A stretch of DNA of 64,000 nt from Adenanthera pavonina (Eukaryota > Streptophyta > Magnoliopsida > Fabales > Fabaceae), in contig JAIVEN010000010.1 of the NCBI GenBank assembly GCA_026686845.1, positions 37,484,001 to 37,548,000 on the forward strand, written 5' to 3'. Shown piece by piece: positions 1-10,551 of the stretch. The notes under the pieces are model-generated. The model ran no database searches and was not told the DNA's origin. It was given only the letters and a program-made list of their open reading frames with translations. The translations under genes were made by a program, and so were the position numbers. Positions within the stretch are counted from its first letter, which is position 1; each line of letters opens with the position of its first letter.

Positions 1-113
1 TATCTCTTTCATCTAAAAAGTCCAATAACAATTTATAAGAAAAAATAAATAATAAGAATAAAATAGGAAGAACCTTATTAAATATTATAAGATTCTTTAT
101 AAAAAGAATCTGA

Positions 114-488
114 TGAAATATTAGAGAATACAAAATTTCACATTGAATAGTAATAAAAAAAAAAGATATATAAGTGTGTGACAATCATAACAAATTAGCT
201 GTTTTATTTTTATGTAATGGATAAGCTTAAACATATAATCCATACTACAAAAAAATATAATATATATGGTATTAGAGTCTAACAGAGAAAAAATTAGACC
301 TAAGACCTCTAAGACTTAAAGAACACAAGTTCAAGCATAAGTAGGTGAATATTAGAGAATAGAAAGTCTCACATTGAAAAGTAATTAATGAAAAAAAAAA
401 AAGGATTTATAAATATATGTGGTAATCTTAACCAAGTAGCTTAAATTATTTTGGCATGATGGATAAGCCGATGTATGTAGTCCATATT
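114..488 (+). mobile_element. TRIM-like miniature LTR retrotransposon
   Basis: Two related direct repeats lie at about 114-250 and 346-488. Both open with TGAA(A)TATTAGAGAATA and share the blocks TCACATTGAA, a poly-A stretch, ATGGATAAGC and a TAGTCCATA/ATCCATA end. Directly after the first repeat, at 267-279, is TGGTATTAGAGTC, which closely resembles the initiator-Met tRNA primer-binding site of plant LTR elements. The internal region is only about 95 bases and has no coding capacity, which fits a terminal-repeat retrotransposon in miniature. The repeats are diverged, so the insertion is old; exact ends are uncertain. Confidence 0.5.
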
Positions 489-637
489 AAAAAGAAAAAT
501 CTAATAAGTATTGCCAGTAGTAAAGATCAATTTCCTTTAAAATACTAAAAATAATGGGTAGACTCCTCCTAAATGATATCACATTAATTTGCATATGCCC
601 CAATCTTGATATAGGTTTAATGCAACATAGAAAACAA

Positions 638-917
638 TACTCCCTCTAGTTAAAAATATAAGTCCTATTTCAAAAACTTTTTAAGGTCCAAAATATAAGT
701 CTTATCTGAGAATTTCTATGACATTAAATGTTCTTTTTCCTATTTTACTTTTATCCGCAATTAAATTAAAAAAAAATAACAAACTTTAAATATAATACAT
801 TAAATAGGCGTACTATTAAAAAATAATGTATTTTTTACAAATTTAATGAGCAAAACCATATTTCACGGTTCATGTGTAATTAGTTAAATATGACTTATAT
901 TTTGAATTGGAGGGAGA
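638..917. mobile_element. mariner/Stowaway-like MITE
   Basis: The left end reads TACTCCCTCTAGTTAAAAAT followed by ATAAGTCC. The right end is the inverse, GACTTATATTTTGAATTGGA then GGGAG, giving an inverted repeat of about 25 bases. The CTCCCTC terminus next to TA is typical of Stowaway/Tc1-mariner-type MITEs in plants. The interior is AT-rich and non-coding. It is one of seven related elements in this window. Confidence 0.65.
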
Positions 918-3471
918 ATATAATTTTGCATTAGTAGACAATTCATAATCAATGATGTGAGGGACGCATGTTTTGGAAATAAAGAAGTAAAAACATTGAA
1001 TTGATATAATATATATAATTTAATATATATTGAAAAACAATGAAGAGAAAACAAAGTATAATTTAATTTATTGGAAGCAATTTATACCCGGAAAAAAAAA
1101 GCTAGTTTCATGCGGAGACCAATAAAAAAATGGCATCTGAAAATTTTTATTTAGAAAAAACCCAAAACAGAGAATCTTTGGGATAAAATGTCAAGTATGC
1201 GATATAAGAACTTAAGAATTAAGTTTGTTTACAAATATATATCTATATATATATATTAATACAAATATATATAAGCTGTGTATGTACCGTTTTCGTTAAA
1301 TATTTTTTATTTATTTGTATTTAATATATTAACCTAAACTGGCATATGATCTTCAGCATAAAAAGTTCATAATATTTCCGCAACAAAAAATTGGAATATT
1401 TACCATATTTCCTGATATTAGAAAAAGAATACAAATGTAGCAACATTTGAATTGTTGTTAACTTTAGATTATGATATTTCAACAGCTTTATCCATATATC
1501 GAACTACCATTTTGTTTCATTTCAAAACTAAAAAATAAAAATTATGTTATTTAATGAACATAATTTTACCTTCAATTTCTCTATAAATCTCTTGGGAATT
1601 GAGATCAAATTAGATTTTTTAAATGAAATTAAAAGGACACAGACTTAAATTTTTTTTTCTGAATTGCAGAAATTTCTTTTTCAGAATAATAATCTGAATA
1701 AACCAAATGAGAATATGATTTGTAATAGTCCTTGCTTTTAGCTTATATAAAAGGAGTAAATTAGGTCTCTGACTCTCTTATAAATTAGTGAAAGAACGGC
1801 AGCATACTTGAATTAATATATATATACACACTAATTGCATTTCACAATTGGAATATGAAGCTATATATTATGTATATATTATGGGTCTCGTATTATATAT
1901 ATGATAATAATGTTTTTGAGACTTTGATTTACGATAAGAGATTTTATATATAGATAAAGACAGACATGCTCATTCTGAAATTAAAAAAAAAAAAGGAAAA
2001 AGATGTTTGATCCGCATTTATAGGTTGATCTTGTAAGGCAAGTTGAACCAATTAGAATTAAAAATAAGAGATCTCAAGAAAAACGATGCGTTATCACTGT
2101 TAAGTGTTTACCTTAGTTGTCCATCCAAAGTTCCAGTGAATCTTTCCTTCCCAGACAAATTAATTTCATAATTAATTAGGAGAAAAGTTTGGTCCACTTG
2201 GATCATCTACTACTACTACTAATAATAGTAATAATACAAAATGCTAATGTACTATGAAATAATTTATACCTTTTCCTAGTGAAAAGGCTAGTCCAATTAG
2301 TAAAAACAAATGTTATGCTAAAAAAAAAATTGAAAATTGCAAGTGAAATTGGGAAAAATTCCTCGCAACTGAGGACAATGCAAAATTTTGAGATAGAGTT
2401 ATGAATTTTTTGTTGAAAATTTTCTATTTTGTTGTAGTGAAATTCAATAATGTTAAGATGGATATACCATTAATAAAAAAAAAAAAGATAGAATGATGAG
2501 GGTATATAAGAAAAAGCTCGTATTACACCTATTGAGAAAAAAATTGCAGCAAATTAATTGAGGTAATTTGGACATGTACAAAAAATGTAGTTAGAAGAAC
2601 CCATAAGAAAAATTAATAAGATGATCTTCTGTCGTATGAAGAAAGAGTGAAACCAAGAAAGATCCTTGAAAAAATTATAAAGTAAGATCTCTTGGTAAAT
2701 GACATATCTAAAAAGTGAGTTTTTTATCGAGTTTAATAACATTGTATCCATGTCACTTAATGGAATCAGGCTTATTGTTAATAAGGACATGTAGATATTG
2801 TAAGTATTTTTATAATTGTCGTGAGCATATGTAACTTTATTCTCGAAACCCAACTCATCATAACTTCATTATTTTATAAAAATAAAACTTTCTGATATAT
2901 AGGCTGAGAAGCATGATATATAATTAATTGATTGAGAGATTCGCAAGAAGGAATGAAAAAGTTGAGAAATGGAGATGAAGAAAGTACGTAGAATTGTCAA
3001 GAAACTCGTGAGATTAGAGAAAGCAACTCTTTGTAATGTCACATTTGCTTTTTCTTTCGTTTTTGTTGATTCGAGTCACGCTCCATGCATGCATTTGCAG
3101 ACACATGCATGCCCACACGCTCATGCACGTGCGCCGAATCATAAAGCTCGCCAAACTATAAACAATGCTTCTTCCCACCAACCTCTCATTTAATTCTTTT
3201 CCCAATTCATTTTAATAATTCAAAACTTCATAAATATTTTCCTTCATATTAATTAATTAGTAAAGAAAAATCATAAGGGTTTTGAAGCTCTTGAGGAAAC
3301 AAAGAAAACCAAACAATATACACTGGGGAAAATATTAGCTTGAAATAAAAATTAATGTTCACGAATTATGCCCGAATACTATTAAATATTAATCCATCAC
3401 ATCTCTCTGGATGCCTAAAACTTGAAGAAATAATCGACACACAAAAAATTATTGAAGTTAGGGAAAAATAA
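918..3471. other. gene-free AT-rich intergenic DNA
   Basis: I see no supported gene. Open frames at 2554-2853 (-), 2969-3193 (+) and 3014-3205 (-) encode low-complexity or composition-driven peptides without recognisable motifs. The only distinctive block is a GC-richer patch near 3083-3112 that contains two CATGCATG motifs. Confidence 0.6.
3083..3112. promoter_or_regulatory. cluster of RY (CATGCA) motifs
   Basis: Two CATGCATG octamers lie within about 25 bases (CCATGCATGCATTTG and ACATGCATGCCC). RY repeats are known binding sites for plant B3-domain factors of the ABI3/FUS3/LEC2 type. The nearest coding gene on the same strand starts about 2.5 kb away, so a regulatory role is only a possibility. 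Confidence 0.2.
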
Positions 3472-3740
3472 TACTCCTTCTGATCCTTAATATAAAATCA
3501 TTTTAATCGAATCACGTAGATTAAGAATGAAAGTTAAAGCTAATTAACTATTTCAATTTTTTCAAAAATTTCAATATTTTTTCAAAACTATCTTATCTAA
3601 TATTTTTTTTCTTTTTTTTTAGAATATATTAAATATGAACTTTTTTAGAAATATATAATAAATACTACTTTGTATACTGTAAAGTATCTTATATTTAAGA
3701 TTAAGATAAAAAATTTTATATTTAGAAATAAAAGAGAGTA
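3472..3740. mobile_element. mariner/Stowaway-like MITE
   Basis: The left terminus is TACTCCTTCTGATCCTTAAT followed by ATAAAATCA. The right terminus, read inverted, is TACTCTCTTTTATTTCTAAA followed by TATAAAA. Both ends abut TA and the interior has no coding capacity. This is the same family as the element at 638-917, but more diverged. Confidence 0.55.
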
Positions 3741-5270
3741 ATTAATAGAATAACTAAGTGGGAAAAAAAAGAATTAGAAAAGAAAGGAGGGAGGTGGGGT
3801 GGGAACGAAGCCCGTGATTCCCGATGATAGAACACATAAAATGATATTATCTTTTTGGTTTTGGGGTCTGCATCACAGACAGCAAAGCATCACACTTCAC
3901 ACCATATATATTCACCAACACATACGTACACATCATCAATTCAATAGTAACCACCTGCCCTTTTTTTTAATCCTCCGGTGACCAGTTAGTTTAAATTTTA
4001 GTTCTCAATTCACAAAAATTTCCCCAATTTAATATTTTACACTTGAGCTCAAGATCGAGATCTTATTTAAGGAATGTTAAAATTTTTACCACTAAACCGA
4101 ATAGTACCCCTTTCCCCTCTTTTGCTCCTCTATTCATACATTTCTGACTTACTATTACTGTGGCGCCATTCTACAATTTGATTCAATTATGTGTGTATGA
4201 GAGTTTCATGCCTACGTAATATATATAAAAGTTCTTAACGTTTATGGAATGATTTTTTTAATTCATTTAGTTGATATATATATATGCGCAGACAAATATG
4301 TATTTTATATTTATATAGTACTATTAATGAGTTGTTAATGATGAGCTTAATCATTTAATAATAATGTCTGACCTCATTGTAATATGAGTTCAAATTTTGA
4401 TTAGAACTAATTTAAATAAAATATTTATAATCACTGAATTGACAGAAATATTAGTTCAGGGTTTATTAGTCTAACCACAGTTGAGTGATATTCATATAAG
4501 TTATAATTAAATTATTACATTTTTAATTTTATATATCAAAATTTTAAATTTTAAAAAATTATTTTTTTAACTTGGTTTTGAGTAATTTTTTATTCACTTT
4601 TTCAGTCCAGTTAGAGACAGCCATCAAATTATAAAAAGTTCATATTTTGTTGGTTTTAAGAAATTGATAAAACTGGAAATTCAATTTTTTTACTTTTGTA
4701 TCTTATTACGTACCGACAGCACATTACACGTTCATCTTTATTATACGTCCAAAAAGATAAAAATTAACTCTAATATGCAGAGATCAAGCACGTTATCTGA
4801 AAATAACTAAACAGTTGACGGAGGTGTACATACGTGCATTAATAGTGAACTATATATGAAATACAAGACTGTGAAATGGATTAAAAAAAAGAAAGAACAT
4901 ATAATTTAATTTGAGACAGCCCCGGATTTTTAGGGAGAGTGATCTATTTTTATTCTGTAAAATAAGGTGACTCGCTGCTTCATTTCTTATCAAGAAAGAA
5001 TCAAATTCATGTGTAATACTTTCTTCAAAATAATACTAATTAATTTTTGTGTACTATATATATATATTATATGCATGGTCCTAATGATAAACCTAAAATA
5101 GTTTTCTTATTCAAGTTGGGAACAATATGTTTGGTGTCACATGATATAATTTATATAAGTATATTCCTTGCATTCCGTCACCCATGCATATTTAATTAAA
5201 ATATATTTCCATCATATACTGATCGATATGCTCACGATATCTTCTCCCCATTTCTCCTTCATTTACTTTT
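3741..5270. other. intergenic / distal upstream region of the GARP gene
   Basis: AT-rich sequence without a supported ORF. A GC-richer patch at about 3783-3965 holds a 60-codon open frame with no family resemblance. Scattered TATATA tracts occur, for example near 4270 and 5058. Nothing else stands out. Confidence 0.5.
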
Positions 5271-5641
5271 CTCCCAGAAAGTCACACACAGAAAAGAGAG
5301 AGAGAGAGAAGGTCGTTCAAGTTGTTGTCAATTCTAAGTCATGATCCATCTAGCTATCTAGGGTGCTAGGGTTTTCAGTACTATTCACCTACCGTGTTAA
5401 TCTTCGGTTTTTGTAGCTTTGATTAGCTTCGTATAGGTGTTGCTGAGATAGGGGTTTTTCTTTTTCTTTTTCCTGATGATATTTAGTTTCCAATTATGGA
5501 GTGCGAAGAATAAATTACAATAAGTAAAAGTAGATGATCATGTCACTGCGATTCAAACTTGAAGGTTTAATTCCACTGAAGATGGAATTCTGAGAAAAGT
5601 ATAGCAGAAATTAAGTTTCAGATTGAAGTTAAAGATCGGTC
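5271..5641 (+). promoter_or_regulatory. probable 5' UTR / core promoter of the GARP gene
   Basis: This stretch directly precedes the ATG at 5642. It is less AT-rich than the DNA before it and holds a CT/GA-type tract (GAGAGAGAGAGAG near 5297), common in plant 5' leaders and core promoters. A clear transcription start cannot be fixed from sequence alone. Confidence 0.35.
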
Positions 5642-7245
5642 ATGGAAGGAAGAAGCGAAGGATCAGAATGCTCCAAAACAAGCCCATCTAATTATAACTG
5701 CAACGAATTAGAAGATGCGTGCGAGAGCAAGAGCAACAAGCTCAATAAAGAAGAAGAAGAAGAAGGTAAGAGAAATATGAACAATAATGGAGGAAGCTCA
5801 AGCAACAGCACAGTGGAAGAGACAGAGAAGAAGCCACCAGTGAGGCCTTATGTGAGATCCAAGATGCCAAGGCTCCGATGGACTCCCGATCTTCATCTTC
5901 GATTTGTTCATGCTGTTCAAAGGCTCGGAGGAGAAGAGAGTGAGCTCTAAATTATTTGTTCTTCAACAATTTTAATTTTATTTGTTTATATTATAAATTT
6001 CTATTAATTTATCTATATTAATTCTGAGTCTGTCTGGATATATATGTGGTTCTCTTGATGGGTGAAGGAGCAACACCAAAGTTGGTTCTTCAATTAATGA
6101 ACATCAAAGGCTTGAGTATTGCGCATGTTAAGAGTCATTTACAGGTAACTCATACATAATTATAACTTCTTTAATTTAATGCTTAAATTTCTTTAAACTG
6201 TATTTGAACTTTATATATATAATATTATTGTATCTTGCGTATTAATTTTCTCATCCTTCTAGTTTCTCTTTTGCCAGATGTATAGGAGCAAGAAGGTAGA
6301 TGATCCAAGCCAAGGTACGAAAAGATTTTCTCATTGTAATTACAATAACTTGATTAGGGTTTTTGATGAATACAAAGTCTCTAATGAAACTAAAATTGGA
6401 TTTTATATAGCAGTATTGGCTGATCATAGGCATCTTGTAGAAAGTGGAGACAGAAATATTTATAATCTCAGCCAAATTCCCATGCTTCAAGGTTATAATC
6501 CCTCCCAAACTTCAACCTTCAGGTATATATATATAAATATATATATTATTCTTACGCTAATTAATTCCCACGAGGTTTTGAATTTCACCATTAAGGAAAC
6601 TTTCCTTTTTGTTGTTCTTATAGATATGGATATGGGGATGCTTCTTTGGGTGTGTATGACAGAATGGTTCATAGGCCATTCATGGGTCGGAGTCTGATGG
6701 ATCATGAATCCGGCTCGTCTGGGTTTCACAGCATTTTCCAGGTGGATACTTCAATTTTTCTGAAACAATCATCATCAGCAACTCAAATCTATGAGCCAAA
6801 AGAAGATCAAGTTCTCTCGTTTGAGGGCCAAGAACCCGTACACAATCGAACCAGATTGAGCCATATAGAACCAATAAGAGCAGAAGAACAGCTTCTTCCT
6901 CCTATTATAAAGGATCAGGATCAAACAAAGACGTCGTCGCTGAAAAGAAAGGCTTGTGATCATTTGAATCATCATCATCATCATCATCGTCATCTTGATT
7001 TGGATCTATCACTAAGGTTAAATTCAAGGGTTGATGTTGATATTGCAGAGAAGAATCATCAAGCAAATAATAATTTGGAGAATGATCATGATGAAGTTGA
7101 TAGCAATCTCTCACTGTCTTTGTACTCTCAAATTTCCTCGTCTTCTAATAATAATATTGTTAGAGACAGGTCCAAGGAAGAAGAACATTGCAATAAGGAA
7201 GCAGCAAGGAGGGAAAGGTCTAGTACACTGGATCTGACTATATGA
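5642..7245 (+). CDS. GARP/G2-like (MYB-like) transcription factor, probable repressor
   Basis: Five exons are proposed: 5642-5939, 6068-6144, 6278-6314, 6414-6522 and 6624-7245, with GT-AG borders and consistent phases. They give 380 residues ending in STLDLTI. Residues 76-131 form a complete GARP (B-motif) DNA-binding domain: PRLRWTPDLHLRFV, then RATPKLVLQLMNIKGLSIAH, then VKSHLQMYRSKK. An acidic, Ser/Asn-rich N-terminus precedes it. The C-terminal half carries a His run, then LDLDLSLRL at about residues 298-306 and LSLSL at about 336-340. These are EAR-type LxLxL motifs, known to recruit TOPLESS co-repressors. The domain set resembles the Arabidopsis At2g38300/At2g40260 group of nuclear MYB-like factors. 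The third intron (6315-6413) is 99 bases and open in frame, so retention would insert 33 residues. I infer its removal from the family pattern VLADHRHLxE. The domain call is firm; the exon model is good but unverified by transcripts. Confidence 0.88.
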
Positions 7246-9555
7246 ATGAGACAAATTCTAAGTGAGATCTTGAGGTACTTGTCCAAAAATAATGCATAAT
7301 GAATTTTACAACTATTCTCTAATTTCCAAGCGACTTCTATATAGTTTCCTTTCTTGTTTTTTTACCTCCTTACCCCTACTCTTCTGTACATGGAATATGC
7401 AGTTGTGACAGTTTTTCTGTCAAATACTGGTACCCTAGATGTCATCTTCTATTTATATATTAGAATCATTGATCTTAACTCAAGCATCAATATTGTCATA
7501 AAAATGCTTGTGACGATAAATTTTCTTAATTATTTATTATTAGGTTATTATGATAGAATCATGATAGATAAAAAATAACTTTTGTTTTAAAACCCTACAA
7601 TTTAATATTGAATTGTATTGTAATACTTGCTAGCTAGTATTAGATTTTTGTTTATTTAAGATGTTGATTAATACTAGCTATGGCTGTTATTTCATTTGGG
7701 AAATAGTGTAAATAACACTCTGAAACTTTTGTTTGAACAATGTAGTGAAAAAGAAAACAAATATGAAAGTGAAAGGAAAGAAGAAGGATCGGAGAAACAA
7801 ATTGTATACTAATCTTCACTAATCAAATTTTAATTTCATGTATCGGAGCGTTCTCGTAAAATGGTGTTAATAATAGTCACAGTACTTTCATTATATTATT
7901 TCCTTGTAAATAATCTAAATTCTCCTTTGCTTCATCGATGAATGTTTTCAAAAAAAGAATTAATGTCCTTAATTCATGTTATTTTCCTTTCCTTTTCATC
8001 CCCTCCACAAATTTTAAGTTTGTGAATGAATATATATTAAAAAAACACATAAACCTTTAAACCCAAACCGGTTAACCTAATCATCATTGGCAGAAACTAG
8101 TTATAAAATAAACAGTTTTGGGGACAAATTTTGGATTATATGATTAAGTTCACATGATGGCAAGCTTAATTAATATTATAGTTTGAAGATTTTTCAATTG
8201 TAAATTGTAATATATATGATCAAGTGGAGGGAAATAGATAGGAAGGTGGTGGAGGGAACAAAGAGCATGAAATACTGATGATATGATCGGAAGTATTTTT
8301 GTTTGTTTGTGTAGATTAATGTGTGATCTGTCTATTGCTCTGTGCTTTGTTGTTTTCATGGTAAATGACAACCGTAACAAAAGGCTAAATTTGGAATATG
8401 TGTTTGATAAAAATCAGGAATTACTAAATAGTAATATGGATATTGGGGTGCACGTTGTACAATACAGAACTTAATTATATGTTCATTTAATATACTTATT
8501 ATGAGTATATATGAACTACTGTAACCATAAAATATCTATTTATAACAATGTAAGGATAAAACAGACAAACACAAATGAAAAAAGGAATTATAAGTGTGTG
8601 TGTGTATATATATATATATTTATATTAAATCGGGGTACGGGGCTAATGATGTGATAACTTTCAGCAATTAATTATTCATTATTTTTGGGCCAAATATATT
8701 ATTCCCGATAATTGCAGAGACTTATTTATCTCTCCTCGTTAAATAAAAAAAGAATTTTTTTTTAGATTTATTTGTGCTCCGATTTAGAAGCAATTTGATG
8801 AATTATTCTTAAAGATTTAAATAGAATAATGCTATTCATTTATACCATTGTCGGCTTTTTTTAAGCCAATGAATAGCATTGAGCGTACAGTCTTGATTTC
8901 AACCCAGTGAGAAAAAAAAAAGTATTAGGAGAATTTTAATCCCACTAATAGATTTACTTGACTTGAATTCTAGGCGATGTCCCATATATATGACTTTAAT
9001 CCTATTAATCAAATTTTTATATGTCGCAGAAAACATGATATATAAACAAAACTTTAAAAAATTGACAAATTAATTAAATAGCGCACTTGCAAATAATTGA
9101 TCTCTTTTGAATTCGTATAACTTGTCAAGAGGAATTTTTTGATAATTAAGCAATATATAACATAAACGCAATAAACACATCTTCATTTGATTATGGTAAT
9201 TTGGAGATCTCTCAGGACATGAGAAAGAGGAATATATTGTCATTTTTGCTCCTAATATTACTTGGTTGAAATAGAATTTCATATTCTTCTGTAATATCAT
9301 TATATATCATTGAATTTAGAAAGATTATAAAACTAGCCAATATAAGATTGTGCAGAGATTTCTGGGGAAGATGATGTGGTTATATGCAGATTCCTCATGG
9401 TTTACGCGATGATGTTGTTAGGCTTCTTTGATGGCTCTAGTTTGCCACCACCTTCTTGAATTTCCATGTTTTATTATGTTCAGCTCTGACATATTTTCTC
9501 ATACAGTATACGGGATCTAAAAAATAAGGTAAACTATTCATAATTTATAAATAAT
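7246..9555. other. 3' flank of the GARP gene and gene-free DNA
   Basis: The first 200-350 bases are probably the 3' UTR of the GARP gene. The rest is AT-rich with no supported coding region. It includes a (GT)n(TA)n microsatellite near 8597-8620 and the compact inverted repeat listed at 8828-8880. Confidence 0.5.
8828..8880. repeat. 53-bp inverted repeat (hairpin)
   Basis: AATGCTATTCATT at 8828-8840 is matched exactly by its inverse AATGAATAGCATT at 8868-8880. A second inner pair, GGCTT/AAGCC, flanks a T run, so the transcript could fold into a bulged hairpin. It may be the core of a very small foldback element. I see no gene next to it. Confidence 0.45.
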
Positions 9556-9712
9556 ATATTTTTTTATACTTTATTATTCGGTATCCTGGGGCATTTGAAG
9601 ACATCTTTAAGGCTTTAATTTTTTTAACACTATTGCACCCCTCAAGAATCGAAACTTTGACTCCGAGAAATACTGGTTTAGCCCCTTTCCACTTGACCAG
9701 ACGCCCATTAGT
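9556..9712 (-). mobile_element. tRNA-derived SINE
   Basis: Read on the minus strand the element opens with GGGCGTCTGGTCAAGTGGAA, resembling an RNA polymerase III A box. About 40 bases later comes AAAGTTTCGATTCTTG, resembling a B box. It ends in an A/T-rich tail. Similar AT-rich direct repeats (TTATAAATAA type) flank it, as expected of target-site duplications. The 60-codon open frame across this stretch is a by-product and should not be called a gene. Confidence 0.5.
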
Positions 9713-10362
9713 TATAAATAAATAATACATTTTGCTTTAAATTTTATTATATATATTAATATTGTGAGTCCCAAAATTAAAAATATAGGGGTTGTTTGAT
9801 GCACAAGAAGAATAAAATATAAAAAATAAACTAATAGTGGTTATGTTGAATAATAAGATATTTAACACTCTTTAAATAAGGTTTTGAATTCAAGTACTAT
9901 AAATAAAAAAAAAACACACACTGGGAAAACTACCCTCATTTAGATCTAACAATATTCAAATATAATTGAGTAGTACCAAATATATACTAGATAATTATAT
10001 AAAAAATAAAATAAAAAATGAATTTTGTGAATGAAAAATTTTCTATATTTATAAATAAAATATAATAATAAAAAATAATTATTATTGATTATAATTGAAT
10101 AATAGTAAGAACGGGTGTTGATCAATGAAAATGTAATCATGCAAGTATACAAGATTTGATCGTTTAAATACAAGTATACAAGATTTTCTATATTGTTTTT
10201 TGGCCATCAATAACCGCCCCTGACGAGTAAATATAAAAGAGAACAGAGTTACATGTGACAAATTATTTTTTTTTTTAATGTGGATAAGTAATATACGGAA
10301 GGTGTGCGGTCGGATTACTTCCATTGTGGAGTGCAGGTGCGTCCACTGCACCTCTACTCCAG
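9713..10362. other. gene-free AT-rich DNA
   Basis: No supported gene. Open frames at 9946-10173 and 10082-10351 on the minus strand are Tyr/Phe/Ile-rich translations of AT-rich sequence. The last 70 bases become GC-richer on approach to the palindrome at 10363. Confidence 0.5.
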
Positions 10363-10376
10363 AAACGACGTCGTTT
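10363..10376. promoter_or_regulatory. perfect 14-bp ACGT palindrome
   Basis: AAACGACGTCGTTT is a perfect palindrome centred on GACGTC, a core bound by plant bZIP factors. It sits 65 bases before an ATG at 10441 in a locally GC-richer patch. A second short inverted repeat, GTGCAG/CTGCAC, lies about 30 bases earlier. The position and composition look promoter-like, but no expression evidence is available. Confidence 0.4.
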
Positions 10377-10440
10377 ATTGGTAATCAATCTGACTCATTT
10401 GTTTCTTCGTCCATTATGAACCGTTCGATTCTTAATTCTC

Positions 10441-10551
10441 ATGTCCCCATCGATCTTCATCTCCTGGCACAGGAAACTTGAGGGTGGTAGGTGGAAGAAT
10501 ACATCCAGGCGAAGAAATAAGCTTTTCTGGAGATATGGGCATGCCAAGTGA
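10441..10551 (+). CDS. possible 36-residue basic peptide ORF
   Basis: An ATG at 10441 opens a 36-codon frame ending in TGA at 10549-10551. The peptide begins MSPSIFISWHRKLEGGRW and ends KLFWRYGHAK, rich in Arg, Lys and Trp. It lies in a GC-richer island behind an ACGT palindrome, with no longer coding frame downstream. It could be a small peptide gene, an upstream ORF left from a decayed gene, or chance. I do not recognise the family and assign no function. Confidence 0.2.
   Translation: MSPSIFISWHRKLEGGRWKNTSRRRNKLFWRYGHAK

Noticed and set aside
2969..3205. Short ORFs on both strands around 3.0-3.2 kb
   Set aside because: They overlap each other, have no motifs, and are open because of the RY/His-codon-rich patch.
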